A DNA stretch of 64,000 nucleotides, taken from contig JAICSO010000017.1 of assembly GCA_025936825.1 (NCBI GenBank), positions 1 through 64,000 of the forward strand, written 5' to 3'. The stretch comes from Terriglobales bacterium. Lineage in GTDB: Bacteria; Acidobacteriota; Terriglobia; Terriglobales; Acidobacteriaceae. Below, in pieces: positions 44,519 through 53,923 of the stretch. Position numbers and translations under genes: made by a program. Position 1 is the stretch's first letter. Each line of letters begins with the position of its first letter. The notes under the pieces were generated by a model. It was not told the DNA's origin. It did not search any database and saw only the letters and a program-made list of their open reading frames with translations.

Positions 44519-44715
44519 TAGCTCCTAGCTGCCAGCCATCAGCGGTGAGCAGCGAGCGACGAGCAGTGAGCAAACACAACCAACGGCTGGCTCCTGGCTG
44601 AAGGCTTCGGATTAACATCATGCTCAACAAAATTGGATGCCTAAAAATTTGCCAGATAAGGCGCCGACGCCGCCTCGGTTGCTCGCAGCTCACGGCTCAC
44701 CGCTCGCTGCTCTAT
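44519..44715 (-). repeat. Nested heptamer-repeat hairpin between PIG-L and APC genes
   Basis: On the minus strand GAGCAGCGAGCGGTGAGCCG-type left-arm units (44680-44715) and CAGCC-type units (44590-44605) precede their complements GCTCACTGCTCG and GATGGCTGGCAGC (44530-44575). The last arm ends at the permease ATG. This is the same left/right order relative to transcription as on the plus strand. The first arm overlaps the PIG-L 3' end. Confidence 0.7.
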
Positions 44716-47473
44716 CGTGTCCTGTACTGACCAGATTCACAAACAGCCGCACCGCGCCCGGAACGCCCGCCGGTAGCTGTCGGAAGAATGCGTATCCCGT
44801 AAAAATGTAAGTGCCCTTCCCGTACTTCGCTTCCAGCATGCCGCCTTTCTGGTCCGGTTCGCCGGGATCGTGACACGATAGCAACGGGGTGAACTTGCTG
44901 TCCCAGGAACTCATGAAATAGAGTCCACGCTCCTGCACCCAGTTGTCGAAATCTTTTTGCGTGATCTCGTTTGGATAATGAAAAACCGGATTCTCCGGCG
45001 CGAGGATCTGCACCGGCGCTTCTTCGACGGAAACTCGCGCGCGGCTCAGTTCGGCAGCATATGGCGTCAGGTGCTCACTGTTGAAGTCGCCGATGCTGTT
45101 GTTGTTCTGCACGATCAGCGTGCCGCCGTTGGAAACAAAATCCAGCAGCTTCTGGTTGTTCGTGACCAGATCTTTGTGCGTATCGTAGGCGCGCACGCCG
45201 AGAACGATCGTCCCGAACTGCGAGAGATTCGTGCTGAGGATTTTGTCTGCCGGCATAAGCGTCACGTTCATCCCGATCTGCTGCAGCACTGCAGGGATGT
45301 CGTCGCCCGCACCCATGATGTAGCCGACCTTCAGGTCCTTCGGCACTTTCACGTCGACGACGCTCTCATGCTGCGTGGCCGGTTCGAAGTAATAAAACGA
45401 GCCGAGGTCTTCGCGCGTGACAAGCGTGTAGCCCTCGGAATAACTTTTGCCATTGGACTGAAGCGCTGCATGCAGCTTCAGGTCACCTTGTTTCAGCGCT
45501 GATGTGGTTACTTGAAATTCGAAATTCTTTTCTTGTCCACGATTCAAACCCGAAACCTGCTGCTCGGCGAGAGAGACTTTCCATCCTTCTGGGGCCTGCA
45601 ACTTCAAGGTGCCGCTCGATCCATCAACGTTGGAACTGACCTTCACATCCACCTTGATCGGCGAGTGTGTGTCAACGGGGATAACTTGGTTGCCCGGATC
45701 GATGGCGACGGAGAAAGGTGGAACAATCGCGACCTCTTCTTTCCCGCCGAGCGATTTAGATTCGGGGACAGGGATCACCACAGGCGCCGTGGCTTGGGGA
45801 ATACTGGCAGCGCTCAGTGCGGCGGGACCCTTGTTGCCTGACAGTTCCGGGATGTCGTAGTGAAGCCGAGCGATCATCGGCGGGATTGCCGCGAATGGCA
45901 AAGTCCCGAGCTGCGGTTGGTCAACGGTGAAAACACTGTCGCGTTGGGGATCATTGCGATGAAACCCTGGTTTGGTGGAAGCGGATGTTGCTGGTAAGCG
46001 AAGTTCGAAACTGTGCGTATAGTCCTGACCGGCAGGAACCGCGGGTGCGTTGGCATGATAGTCCACGACGGCGCCGCGACTCGAGACCATGCCGTCGAGC
46101 ACAAGCGAATCTAATTTCAACCCATATGCAGAACCGTTGTGGAGTGTCACCTTCACCGAAAACTTCTGGCCGGGAGAGATCACAGGAATGGCCTCATTTT
46201 GTGCGCTTGGGGGTTCAGTCAGCTCTGCTTTCAACTCGACATCGAGTGCTAGATCGATGGCTTTACTGAGTTGCTTCTCTTTGTCGCGGACCTTGAGCTG
46301 TTCAGTTTGCTGATTGGGAGAGCTTTTGCCAAGTCCGGCTTCGCCATTCAGTGACCGGAGCGCCGCAAATAAGGACCTGGCGATCTGCGCATTGTCCGAT
46401 GCTTTTTCTGCCGCGTCGATCTGAGCGGCGGCTTGCTTGATCTTCGAGCCAGCGGGTTCGCTGAGCGAAGCGGCCAATCCGGCGACGCTGGTATTGATGC
46501 CGTCAAAGATATCCTTCTCGTGCCCTTTCTCGTCTGTGGTCTTCGGCAAAACGGAATCTTCCAGCTTGTAGAAAGCGTAGCGATCCCCGGCGGGGAACTT
46601 CAGATCTCCTAAGCCCTGCGACTCTTGGTGCCGCAGCCCTTCAATCGCGAATTGGAAATACGTCATGCCCAACACCGGGTCTTCTTCACCGGTGTTGATC
46701 TTGACGGTGTAGTTTTCATCCGCACAGGTTGACGCGCCGAAGCCACAGACGTTGCCGACATAGAGCTTCTTCGGTTGCCACGGTTGCAGACCCCCTTTGA
46801 TCTGCTCGGGGAATCGGTTCGGGTCGGCAGCGGCTCGAAATGCTTCTTTGGTGAGAATTGCGGAAGCCTGATGGTGGCCGTGACCATCGCGGTCCGTGCC
46901 GGAAAAGCGCGCGATCAGCACGTCGGGACGGAACTGCCGGATCACTCGCACAATATCCGCGAGCGGGACATCGTGGCCGCCCCATTTCTGAAATGTTTCT
47001 TCCGGAGTTTTTGAGTACCCGAAATCGGCAACGCGAGAAAAGCGCTGTTCAACTCCGTAGTACCGGTCAGCGGCCAGCAGTTCGAGTGTGCGCAGAATGC
47101 CGAGTTCGTCAGAAAACGTGTCGCCGGTTTTGTTTTGTCCGCCCTCACCGCGGGTGAGCGTCATCAGCAGGGTTTGGACGCCCTTGCCTCGAGCCTCTCG
47201 CGTCAAGAGGCCACCGTCCTCGTCGTCAGGATGGGCCACCACCATCATCAGGCGACCCGTGGTTTGCAGTTTGCGTAGTTCCAGTTTCAGGCCTGCCGTG
47301 CCCGTGTCCTGCGGCAGGGGATCAAGGAATCCGAGAGAATACGCGGTTGGAGTGTCAGGTGAAACCGCCGGTGCTTGCGCAAACGCGGTAGCGGCGAACA
47401 GCACCGCAAGAACAGTCAGTGAGGTTGTTAATTCCTTGCGGCGAGGCCAGACTTCCCGGTCTGTAATGGGCAT
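44690..47473 (-). CDS. Secreted PIG-L/LmbE deacetylase-like multidomain protein
   Basis: The 927-residue product has a signal peptide (about residues 15-33). A PIG-L deacetylase domain follows, with VVAHPDDEDGGLL (about 78-90) and DRDGHGHHQASA (about 193-204) as zinc-site motifs. Beta-rich NEW3-like segments lie at about 430-730. The final part (VGYIMGAGDDIPAVLQQIGM, LVTNNQKLLDFVSNGGTLIV) resembles a glutamine-amidotransferase-like fold. The sugar substrate is unknown. The last codons are formed by a heptamer repeat arm. Confidence 0.85.
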   Translation of the reverse strand: MPITDREVWPRRKELTTSLTVLAVLFAATAFAQAPAVSPDTPTAYSLGFLDPLPQDTGTAGLKLELRKLQTTGRLMMVVAHPDDEDGGLLTREARGKGVQTLLMTLTRGEGGQNKTGDTFSDELGILRTLELLAADRYYGVEQRFSRVADFGYSKTPEETFQKWGGHDVPLADIVRVIRQFRPDVLIARFSGTDRDGHGHHQASAILTKEAFRAAADPNRFPEQIKGGLQPWQPKKLYVGNVCGFGASTCADENYTVKINTGEEDPVLGMTYFQFAIEGLRHQESQGLGDLKFPAGDRYAFYKLEDSVLPKTTDEKGHEKDIFDGINTSVAGLAASLSEPAGSKIKQAAAQIDAAEKASDNAQIARSLFAALRSLNGEAGLGKSSPNQQTEQLKVRDKEKQLSKAIDLALDVELKAELTEPPSAQNEAIPVISPGQKFSVKVTLHNGSAYGLKLDSLVLDGMVSSRGAVVDYHANAPAVPAGQDYTHSFELRLPATSASTKPGFHRNDPQRDSVFTVDQPQLGTLPFAAIPPMIARLHYDIPELSGNKGPAALSAASIPQATAPVVIPVPESKSLGGKEEVAIVPPFSVAIDPGNQVIPVDTHSPIKVDVKVSSNVDGSSGTLKLQAPEGWKVSLAEQQVSGLNRGQEKNFEFQVTTSALKQGDLKLHAALQSNGKSYSEGYTLVTREDLGSFYYFEPATQHESVVDVKVPKDLKVGYIMGAGDDIPAVLQQIGMNVTLMPADKILSTNLSQFGTIVLGVRAYDTHKDLVTNNQKLLDFVSNGGTLIVQNNNSIGDFNSEHLTPYAAELSRARVSVEEAPVQILAPENPVFHYPNEITQKDFDNWVQERGLYFMSSWDSKFTPLLSCHDPGEPDQKGGMLEAKYGKGTYIFTGYAFFRQLPAGVPGAVRLFVNLVSTGHDRAASGEP

Positions 47474-47529
47474 GTGTTTATATGAGACGGATATTTGAAC
47501 TCGAAGGAATCAAAATTTCTGCTTAGGTT

Positions 47530-47625
47530 TCTCGTTTCGCCCCTAAAGGGGCTTTGGACCATGGGTGGCGTCATTCCCGGGGCTCACGCCCCGGGCTGTA
47601 TTATCCCGCCGCTTCGCGGCTGAAC
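47530..47625. repeat. Three joined REP-like hairpins at the mtaB 3' end
   Basis: GCCCC TAAA GGGGC (47535-47551), CCCGGGGC TCAC GCCCCGGG (47577-47596) and GCCGC TTCG CGGC-type stems follow one another. They resemble the AGCCCCGAAGGGGC unit at 81. They run into the coding end of mtaB. Confidence 0.65.
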
Positions 47626-49101
47626 TGGCGGTAACTCAACTCCTGGTTCTCTTTCAAACTCCCGCTCTGCTTTACCCGCAGCAATCCCCGATAGCTCGCC
47701 GTTCTCGACATCAATCACGTGCGCGGCCAGCCATTGATTCGCCTCAAGTGATCCTCGGACCCGCATCTTGAGATAGTTGTCGGTCAAAGCCTCGGTCCAG
47801 GGGCCGTCGTCATCTTCGCCCATGACGTTCAGCGTTATTGCTTGCAATTCCCGGCCGACAAAGCTGCGCATGAAGGCGAGTTTCTTTTCGGTCGCGAGCT
47901 CGCGCAGAATGCGATTGCGCTCACGAGCGATGTGAACCGGCACTTGATTCGGCATCGTAGCGGCGGGCGTGCCCGGGCGCGCCGAAAAAGTGAAGACATG
48001 CAGATAGGTGAACGGCAGGTCTCCAATCATGCGCCGCGTTTCTTCGAACTCCGCGTCGGTCTCGCCGGGGAAGCCGACCATCACATCGGCGCCAATAGCT
48101 GCGTCCGGCATAGCGGCGCGAATCTTTTCAATCTTCTCGCGGTAGTGCCAGGGGCGGTATTTGCGATGCATTCGGCGCAGAACAGAGTCGCTACCGGATT
48201 GCATAGGTACATGCGCGTGTTTCGCAATCCGTGGTGATTCGGCGACAAGTTGAATCAGGGAATCGGTCCAGTCCATCGGTTCGACGGAAGAAATGCGGAG
48301 TTTCTCGATGGAGGTATGAGAGAGGATGGCTCGAATAAGGTCCTTAAACGAATTTGTCCACTGTCGAGCTTCGCTCGGCCAGACGGGCCAGGGCGCTTGT
48401 CTCTCCACATTCAAGTCTTTTCCCCAGCGGCCCAGATTGATTCCGGACAAAACAATCTCACGATAGCCAGCCTCGACGAGTTGGCTCACCTCCCGCAGCA
48501 CATCTTTTATTGGCAGCGACCGGCTGCGGCCACGCAGAGACGGAATAATGCAGAACGAGCAACGATTGTTGCAGCCGTCCTGGATCTTTAGGTTCGGGCG
48601 GGTGCGCTCGTTGGCAGAATCGAAAACCGGCGCTGCCAGCAGTTGTGTGTGCGCAAAGATGTCGGAAACGAAGATTTCGGTATGCCCTTGCCGATTTGCG
48701 CCGCTCCGTTCCAAATCCGAAACAGGGATGAACTCCCGATTTTGTGAAATGTTTGTCTCTGACGTTCCCGCGAGCGCGATCTGTGCCAAAGTGTGTTTGT
48801 GGGAATTGCCAACCACCTGCGAAACGCCGTCCAGGGCGGCGAGTTCCGCCGGCGCCCGCTGGGCATAGCAGCCGGTGATAACGATTTTGCAGTCCGGATT
48901 TTGCCGCCGAGTGCGGCGAATGGCAGCCCGGGCGTCTTGCTCGGCGGCGGCGGTTACGGCGCACGTGTTCAGGACCACAAAGTCGGCTTCCGTCGGGGCG
49001 TCGGACCGCACCAGCCCCTGGTCCCGAAACTGTTGCTCTATAGCAGCGCCGTCCGCCTGAGTGGCCCTACAGCCGAAATTTTCTACGTAAAAGCTGGACA
49101 C
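47584..49101 (-). CDS. mtaB: tRNA t6A37 methylthiotransferase MtaB
   Basis: MtaB is a radical-SAM enzyme that converts t6A37 to ms2t6A37 in tRNA. The 505-residue product has the N-terminal cluster cysteines (NFGCRATQAD, LNTCAVT, ITGCYAQ), the radical-SAM motif CNNRCSFC near residue 176, HVPMQSGSDSVLRRMHRKYR and GADVMVGFPGETDAEFEET, plus a TRAM-like end. Its last 15 residues or so (PPVQPRSGGIIQPGA) are encoded by REP-like repeats and look non-homologous. An insert around residues 115-160 is also atypical. Confidence 0.9.
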   Translation of the reverse strand: MSSFYVENFGCRATQADGAAIEQQFRDQGLVRSDAPTEADFVVLNTCAVTAAAEQDARAAIRRTRRQNPDCKIVITGCYAQRAPAELAALDGVSQVVGNSHKHTLAQIALAGTSETNISQNREFIPVSDLERSGANRQGHTEIFVSDIFAHTQLLAAPVFDSANERTRPNLKIQDGCNNRCSFCIIPSLRGRSRSLPIKDVLREVSQLVEAGYREIVLSGINLGRWGKDLNVERQAPWPVWPSEARQWTNSFKDLIRAILSHTSIEKLRISSVEPMDWTDSLIQLVAESPRIAKHAHVPMQSGSDSVLRRMHRKYRPWHYREKIEKIRAAMPDAAIGADVMVGFPGETDAEFEETRRMIGDLPFTYLHVFTFSARPGTPAATMPNQVPVHIARERNRILRELATEKKLAFMRSFVGRELQAITLNVMGEDDDGPWTEALTDNYLKMRVRGSLEANQWLAAHVIDVENGELSGIAAGKAEREFEREPGVELPPVQPRSGGIIQPGA

Positions 49102-49181
49102 GCCCCTATACTAGCGTATATACATCTGCGATGCGGAAGCAGGGGAACGCACCGCCGATCTGTACAGAAGTTGAGGTTTGA

Positions 49182-49625
49182 ATGAAACGCAGGATCCTGC
49201 TGGTAGACGACGACGCTACCGTGCTGCTGACGCTCAAAGCCGTTCTTGAGCTGAACCACTTTGATGTTCAGACCGCCGGATCGGCCGCAGATGCCATTAA
49301 GAAATTGGCGACTGGGGTTTACGACATGGTGATCACCGACGCGCGCATGGAAACTGATGATGCCGGTTTTCATGTAATCCGCGCCGCTCGACAGCAAGCC
49401 TACAACCCCGCGACTGCGTTGCTGACAGCGTATCCACCGCGCAACGTGGACTGGCAAAGCAACGGCGCGCAATCGTTGCTGGTGAAACCAATTGGGACGC
49501 AGGATTTGTTGCGGCAGATCGAGGTGTTGCTCATCCGGCAGCAAGACGAGAAGATTCTTCGAGAGCGCTCGCGCTCAGCAACCACCGAAACTCTGGGTGA
49601 AGAAAAAGAGCGCAGGGCTAGCTAA
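49182..49625 (+). CDS. Single-domain response regulator (receiver)
   Basis: The 147-residue product is a CheY-like receiver: acidic pair in LLVDDD (residues 6-11), phospho-acceptor Asp in MVITDARM (near 53), a Thr in ALLTAY and the Lys in LLVKPIG. A charged C-terminal tail without a known output domain follows. No kinase gene is adjacent, so it is an orphan. It is read divergently from mtaB, 80 nt away. Confidence 0.9.
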   Translation: MKRRILLVDDDATVLLTLKAVLELNHFDVQTAGSAADAIKKLATGVYDMVITDARMETDDAGFHVIRAARQQAYNPATALLTAYPPRNVDWQSNGAQSLLVKPIGTQDLLRQIEVLLIRQQDEKILRERSRSATTETLGEEKERRAS

Positions 49626-49692
49626 GGCTGATCACAAGTAAGTCTGGACACACGTCTCCCGCGAATCAAAACCCACTTGCTAGTTAGCGTTT

Positions 49693-49998
49693 TTACGCGC
49701 TTGCGGCCTGCCGTTTCTCGCGAAAGCACTCACGACAGAGTATGGGGCGATTCTGCGTGGGGCGGAACGGGACCGTCGTTTGCTTGCCGCATTGCGAGCA
49801 GACGGCCGGTGTCTCGACGCGGGTATGTCCCTGGCGTTGAGGCGCACCTATAGTCGCAAGCCGCTTCGATTTGCAAGGTTTGCAGCGTTTGGGTTCGTTA
49901 CGAAACTGCTTGTCGTGAAAGAAAAGCTGTTCGCCCGCGGTGAACACAAAGTCTCCACCGCAATCCACGCACTTTAAAGTCCTATCCTGGAATTGCAT
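49693..49998 (-). CDS. Small zinc-ribbon protein
   Basis: From the ATG at 49998, preceded by AGGAG, the 101-residue product has two treble-CxxC units: CVDCG...CKPC near residues 10-43 and CSQCG...CREC near 67-90. The first, with LKCVDCGGDFVFTAGEQLFF and HDKQFRNEPKRCKPCK, is the 'probable zinc-ribbon' type found in many bacteria. No function is known. The frame extends 15 codons upstream without support. Confidence 0.8.
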   Translation of the reverse strand: MQFQDRTLKCVDCGGDFVFTAGEQLFFHDKQFRNEPKRCKPCKSKRLATIGAPQRQGHTRVETPAVCSQCGKQTTVPFRPTQNRPILCRECFREKRQAASA

Positions 49999-50159
49999 GC
50001 GAGCTCCTGGCTCCGGTGCTGCGCGGAAAACACGAATGCGCAAACACGTTTTCTCGCCCCCTGAATTGGACTGCTACCCTGGGTTCGGCCCGACCGCACG
50101 GGGAAGTGTGCGGAATTTTGCTTGGACGATGAGCGGCGCTCAGCTACTAGGTAAGGCTT

Positions 50160-50183
50160 GGGCCACAACCGTAGTTGTGGCCC
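50160..50183 (-). terminator. Strong hairpin downstream of rpsU
   Basis: GGGCCACAAC (50160-50169) and GTTGTGGCCC (50174-50183) form a perfect 10-bp stem with loop CGTA. It lies 6 nt after the rpsU stop on the minus strand; no strong T-run follows, so intrinsic termination would be weak. Confidence 0.6.
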
Positions 50184-50189
50184 GTTTGC

Positions 50190-50387
50190 TTATTCCTGTT
50201 CTTTTCGTGCTTTTTTGCGGCTGCGCTTGCGCGCCAGTGCTTCCTTCACCCGCTTCTTCTCACCGGGTTTCAGGTAAAAGGAGTGACGCTTCACTTCCTT
50301 GATGATGTCCTCTTGCTGCACCTTCCGCTTGAAGCGACGCAGGGCGTTTTCCAGCGATTCGCCTTCCTGCAATCTAACTTCAGCCAA
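50190..50387 (-). CDS. rpsU: 30S ribosomal protein S21
   Basis: S21 assists initiation near the anti-Shine-Dalgarno region of 16S rRNA. The 65-residue product begins MAEVRLQEGESLENALRRFK and ends in a Lys/Arg-rich helix, normal for the family. A promoter candidate and a downstream hairpin make it a single-gene unit. The presence of S21 implies that Shine-Dalgarno-based initiation is used despite the repeat-filled leaders elsewhere. Confidence 0.95.
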   Translation of the reverse strand: MAEVRLQEGESLENALRRFKRKVQQEDIIKEVKRHSFYLKPGEKKRVKEALARKRSRKKARKEQE

Positions 50388-50426
50388 CGAACTACACCCC
50401 CAAACCGGTCCTGTATGGACTTGTTA

Positions 50427-50455
50427 GTTATTGCAAGAAGGCCCGTTAAAGTCAA
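50427..50455 (-). promoter_or_regulatory. Candidate promoter of rpsU
   Basis: Read on the minus strand, TTGACT (50455-50450) and AATAAC (50432-50427) are separated by exactly 17 bp. The -35 matches the sigma-70 consensus in five of six positions. Confidence 0.6.
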
Positions 50456-50502
50456 GCACTATATCGTATTTCTAAGGCATTTTTGACATCTCTGTCCCAT
50501 TT

Positions 50503-53500
50503 TCAGAACCCTAAGCGCAGCGAAAACTGCACCTGTCTCGGTGCATAAGCGGTGGTTGTTTTCATGAAGTTATTCGGGACCTGATAATAAGCCGGGTAGA
50601 AGCGATTCCCGGCCTGTTTTGTGCCGTACTGGAACTGGGCGGCGTTGCTCAGGGCGCCGTCGTCTGTAAGTTGAAAGCGCCGATTCAGGCGATTGAACAA
50701 GTTGAAGGACTCGGCGGTAAATTCTAGTTTGAATCCGTTGTGGGTGTAGAGCCGGCGGCCGAGGCGCATGTCGGTGGTGGCGTAGTTTGGGCCGTACAGA
50801 GAATTCCGACGAAGGCCTGGTAATCGATCATTGGCTGAGTTGCTGTCCTGATTGGCGTCCCCGATCACCCGCGCATCAATTGGCCGGCCGCTGCCCACTG
50901 TAATCACGCTGGAACTCTTCCATCCTTTGCTGAGTTTGCCTAAGAACCCGTGTCCACCATTCAGAGCACGGGGTTCATAGATCCAGGAGAAGACAAACCG
51001 TTGCCGCTGGTCGGTGGCGCTGTTGCCACGTTGCAACGAGGGCGCGTAGGAGTTCTGTACCGTGGCCGGACGTCCGGCCACGAGTGCGTCCTGGCCATCA
51101 TCAATCGCATGGGCGTAAGTGTACGCCAGGCGGAAGTACAGCCCGTGGGTCATCTGCCGCTTAATTGAGAGGGTCCCACCGTGATAGATGCTGGAAGCTG
51201 CGCTCTCAAATACATTGATCGATCCGAGTTGCGGAATTGGTCGCGCGAGCGGGTTGATGCACGGCGGATAAGGGCAGGTGAAACTCTGGCTAACCTGCCA
51301 CGTCGAGAATGTTTCTACATCACCGTATCCCAGCACATTTAGACCAGAAGAATCGTAAATCGGATATTGCACACTCGTCGGTGTTGGTAGGTTCACATCG
51401 CGAGCGCGAATCAGGTTCTGACCGTGAACGTAAGAGTATGAGAATTGCGCGACCACGCGGTTAACCACTTCGCGTTCCATCGTCAGACTGGCTTGATGAA
51501 CTTCCGGCGTGCGGAAGTTATGAGCAAAGGATGAAACGTCGTTCTCCGCGTGCTGCATGAGACTTGCCGGAGGCGTGCATGTAACAGCCAGCGCCGCACA
51601 TTGCACCAACGCCGCCGGGTATTGCGGGAAAACCTGCTGGTCATAGTAGTTGGTCTGAGTGAGAAAAATAGAATTCGGGATCAGCCCATTTTCGGTTTCA
51701 ATACTCGAGTTGTAGATCTGCGGAATGCGCGTGTGAAACAGACCGTAGGCAACCCTCGCGACCAAGGGATGTTCATTGCCGAAAGCGTAAGAGATTCCCG
51801 CCCGGGGAGCGAAGTTGTTCAAGTCGAGCGGAACTTTTCCCGAGTCAGGCCACAGCGGGTTACTCTCCAGATATTTTCGCGAGAAGGTTTGTAAGTCGTA
51901 CCGTACGCCCAGGGTGATACCTAGGTGGTCTGTGAGTCGCATGGTGTCCTGCGCAAAGAGAGCATAGTCGTTGCTGTTGGGGTGGCTCGTGGATACTCCG
52001 AAGCGCTGCAAGTAGTAGTGCGGTAACTCGTGGGCGTAGGCGCGCAAGGGAGTAAGTTCCATTCCGCCAATCATCGGTTGGAACGTGAATGGGTCGACTT
52101 TGATGGGACTGAAAATGTACTCTCCACCAAAAAGCGAGGGGAAGTAATTATTGATGAATGTGAACATTGCATCGCCGCCGAACTTCCATGCGTGGTGATC
52201 GCCATCACGGCTCAGCGTTTCTGCGAAATGCAACCGGCGCTCGCGAGTTTGTCGCGGAAGGATCGTGGACCGGCCAATACCGTCGAGTATCCCAGGTATG
52301 CGCGTGAGTGATTGGTACGAATTGCTCTCGGACCACTGCAGGTCGCGAGAAAATTGCGCGCGAAAACTGCTGATGGTCCTGACGGAGATCATGCTAGTGA
52401 GCGCGGCGCTGAGCGTTTCTGTAGCGACTTGCTCGGTGCCGTTGTCGGATATGCCATAGGTTGTGATCGGGCTGGATGGATCGAGAAAAACATTGTTCGA
52501 TCCCGAGTAGCGGGAAGTGTTAAGTCGTAGCGCCAGCTGATTCCTAGAAGAGATTGCGACATCGAGTTTGGCGAAACCGGAGTTGCCCAGAAGTTCCGAA
52601 GGATAGTTACCGGCTTGATGCGATAGTTGTGCAGCGGCTGCGAAAATGAGGTCCTGATCGCTGGCTTCGTAATCGCCAGGGGTAACCGGGCCCGCCGCGG
52701 GCTGAGGCGTAACGACACTGCTCCCGTTGATGAAGCGTACGACCGTCGGTTCGTGAAAAATGTGCTGATCGAATCCGCCGAAGAAGAAAACACGGTTCCG
52801 CAGAATGGGGCCGCCAAAAGTAAATCCGAACTGATGCTGTTGGCTGGCGGGTTTGACATTCAGGCCCGCGGGTCGCGCATCGAAACTGCTGTTTCGCACG
52901 TAGTAAAACCCGGTGCCGTGAAACTTGTTGGAGCCGGATTTGGTTACAACATTCACCACCGCGCCTCCTGCCCTCCCGGTCTCAGCCGACCCGGCGTTCG
53001 TGGAAACTCGAAACTCCTTAATGACCTCGTTGGAAAATTGATAAGGCGCGCGATAGCGCCCTCGGGCCTGCGAAAAGAAGCCATTGTTATTGTCGGCCCC
53101 ATCAACTAGGTAGCTGGTCTGAAAACCGCGGAGGCCCCCGAAGGCCAAGTCGCCGTTGGAGGTAGAGTTTTGTCCGCGAGGATCTTGCGTTACCCCCGGC
53201 GTGAGCAGCGAGAGATCGGTGAAACGGCGCCCATTCAGCGGCAGATCGGCGATTGCCCTGTCATCCACGACCGAGGACAAACCGCGCGGTTCGGTTTCCA
53301 CCTGCTTGGGTTCGGCAGAAACGGTGACGCTTTCCTGCACGCCGGCCACAGTCATTTTGAACTCAATTTCCGTGACGGCACCCAGCGTGACGTGAACCCT
53401 GGGGCTAATCTGCGGCGACATGTGCTCCGCAGTCGCGCGCGCCGAGTAATCGCCGGGCGGCAGAAGATCGAAGGCGAAGCGTCCGGTGCTGTCGGACAGG

Positions 53501-53670
53501 TGCTCGTAGCGCACGCCCGTCGCCTCATTGACCAGTACAACGGATGCTTTGGCTATTCTGCCGCTCGAGGCATCCAGCACAATGCCGCGAATGGCACCGG
53601 TTGAGACATCCTGGGCAGAGCATGTAAAAGCGACGCAGGCGAATGTTAGGGCCAGAATGAGAGCGCGCAT
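50503..53670 (-). CDS. TonB-dependent receptor with carboxypeptidase-regulatory-like domain
   Basis: The 1055-residue product has a signal peptide (MRALILALTFACVAFTCSAQ), then a carboxypeptidase-regulatory-like beta domain (TGAIRGIVLDASSGRIAKAS, residues about 24-110), a plug domain (VDDRAIADLPLNGRRFTDLS and YLVDGADNNNGFFSQ) and a long beta-barrel ending in VQFSLRLGF. This Oar-like layout is greatly expanded in Acidobacteriota and is thought to import large substrates. The ligand is unknown. It is transcribed alone. Confidence 0.93.
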   Translation of the reverse strand: MRALILALTFACVAFTCSAQDVSTGAIRGIVLDASSGRIAKASVVLVNEATGVRYEHLSDSTGRFAFDLLPPGDYSARATAEHMSPQISPRVHVTLGAVTEIEFKMTVAGVQESVTVSAEPKQVETEPRGLSSVVDDRAIADLPLNGRRFTDLSLLTPGVTQDPRGQNSTSNGDLAFGGLRGFQTSYLVDGADNNNGFFSQARGRYRAPYQFSNEVIKEFRVSTNAGSAETGRAGGAVVNVVTKSGSNKFHGTGFYYVRNSSFDARPAGLNVKPASQQHQFGFTFGGPILRNRVFFFGGFDQHIFHEPTVVRFINGSSVVTPQPAAGPVTPGDYEASDQDLIFAAAAQLSHQAGNYPSELLGNSGFAKLDVAISSRNQLALRLNTSRYSGSNNVFLDPSSPITTYGISDNGTEQVATETLSAALTSMISVRTISSFRAQFSRDLQWSESNSYQSLTRIPGILDGIGRSTILPRQTRERRLHFAETLSRDGDHHAWKFGGDAMFTFINNYFPSLFGGEYIFSPIKVDPFTFQPMIGGMELTPLRAYAHELPHYYLQRFGVSTSHPNSNDYALFAQDTMRLTDHLGITLGVRYDLQTFSRKYLESNPLWPDSGKVPLDLNNFAPRAGISYAFGNEHPLVARVAYGLFHTRIPQIYNSSIETENGLIPNSIFLTQTNYYDQQVFPQYPAALVQCAALAVTCTPPASLMQHAENDVSSFAHNFRTPEVHQASLTMEREVVNRVVAQFSYSYVHGQNLIRARDVNLPTPTSVQYPIYDSSGLNVLGYGDVETFSTWQVSQSFTCPYPPCINPLARPIPQLGSINVFESAASSIYHGGTLSIKRQMTHGLYFRLAYTYAHAIDDGQDALVAGRPATVQNSYAPSLQRGNSATDQRQRFVFSWIYEPRALNGGHGFLGKLSKGWKSSSVITVGSGRPIDARVIGDANQDSNSANDRLPGLRRNSLYGPNYATTDMRLGRRLYTHNGFKLEFTAESFNLFNRLNRRFQLTDDGALSNAAQFQYGTKQAGNRFYPAYYQVPNNFMKTTTAYAPRQVQFSLRLGF

Positions 53671-53811
53671 GGCTGCACTCCGGATCTAGGGATGATCCAG
53701 CATGACGGGGAACAGCTTCCATATAGCACGAGCCTGGCGACTATAGCTGTGACGGTCGGAGGTTTTTTCGCAGAGCTTCCCGCATTGGGAAATTTGGTAG
53801 GATCGAACGTT

Positions 53812-53837
53812 AGCCGTTAGCCATCAGCCATCAGCAA
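53812..53837 (+). repeat. Heptamer-repeat arm, AGCCATC dialect
   Basis: TAGCCGT/TAGCCAT/CAGCCAT/CAGC follow one another with a 7-nt period upstream of the gamma-carbonic anhydrase gene. A right-arm-like AGCCAAG/AGCCAAG stretch (53907-53920) of another dialect adjoins the start codon. Confidence 0.65.
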
Positions 53838-53923
53838 ACCCAGTCCAGCGGGCTTCGACGCTTCCGCCTTGTACGAGGGTGCGTTCTGAATGGCGGATGG
53901 TGACAGCCAAGAGCCAAGACCTA

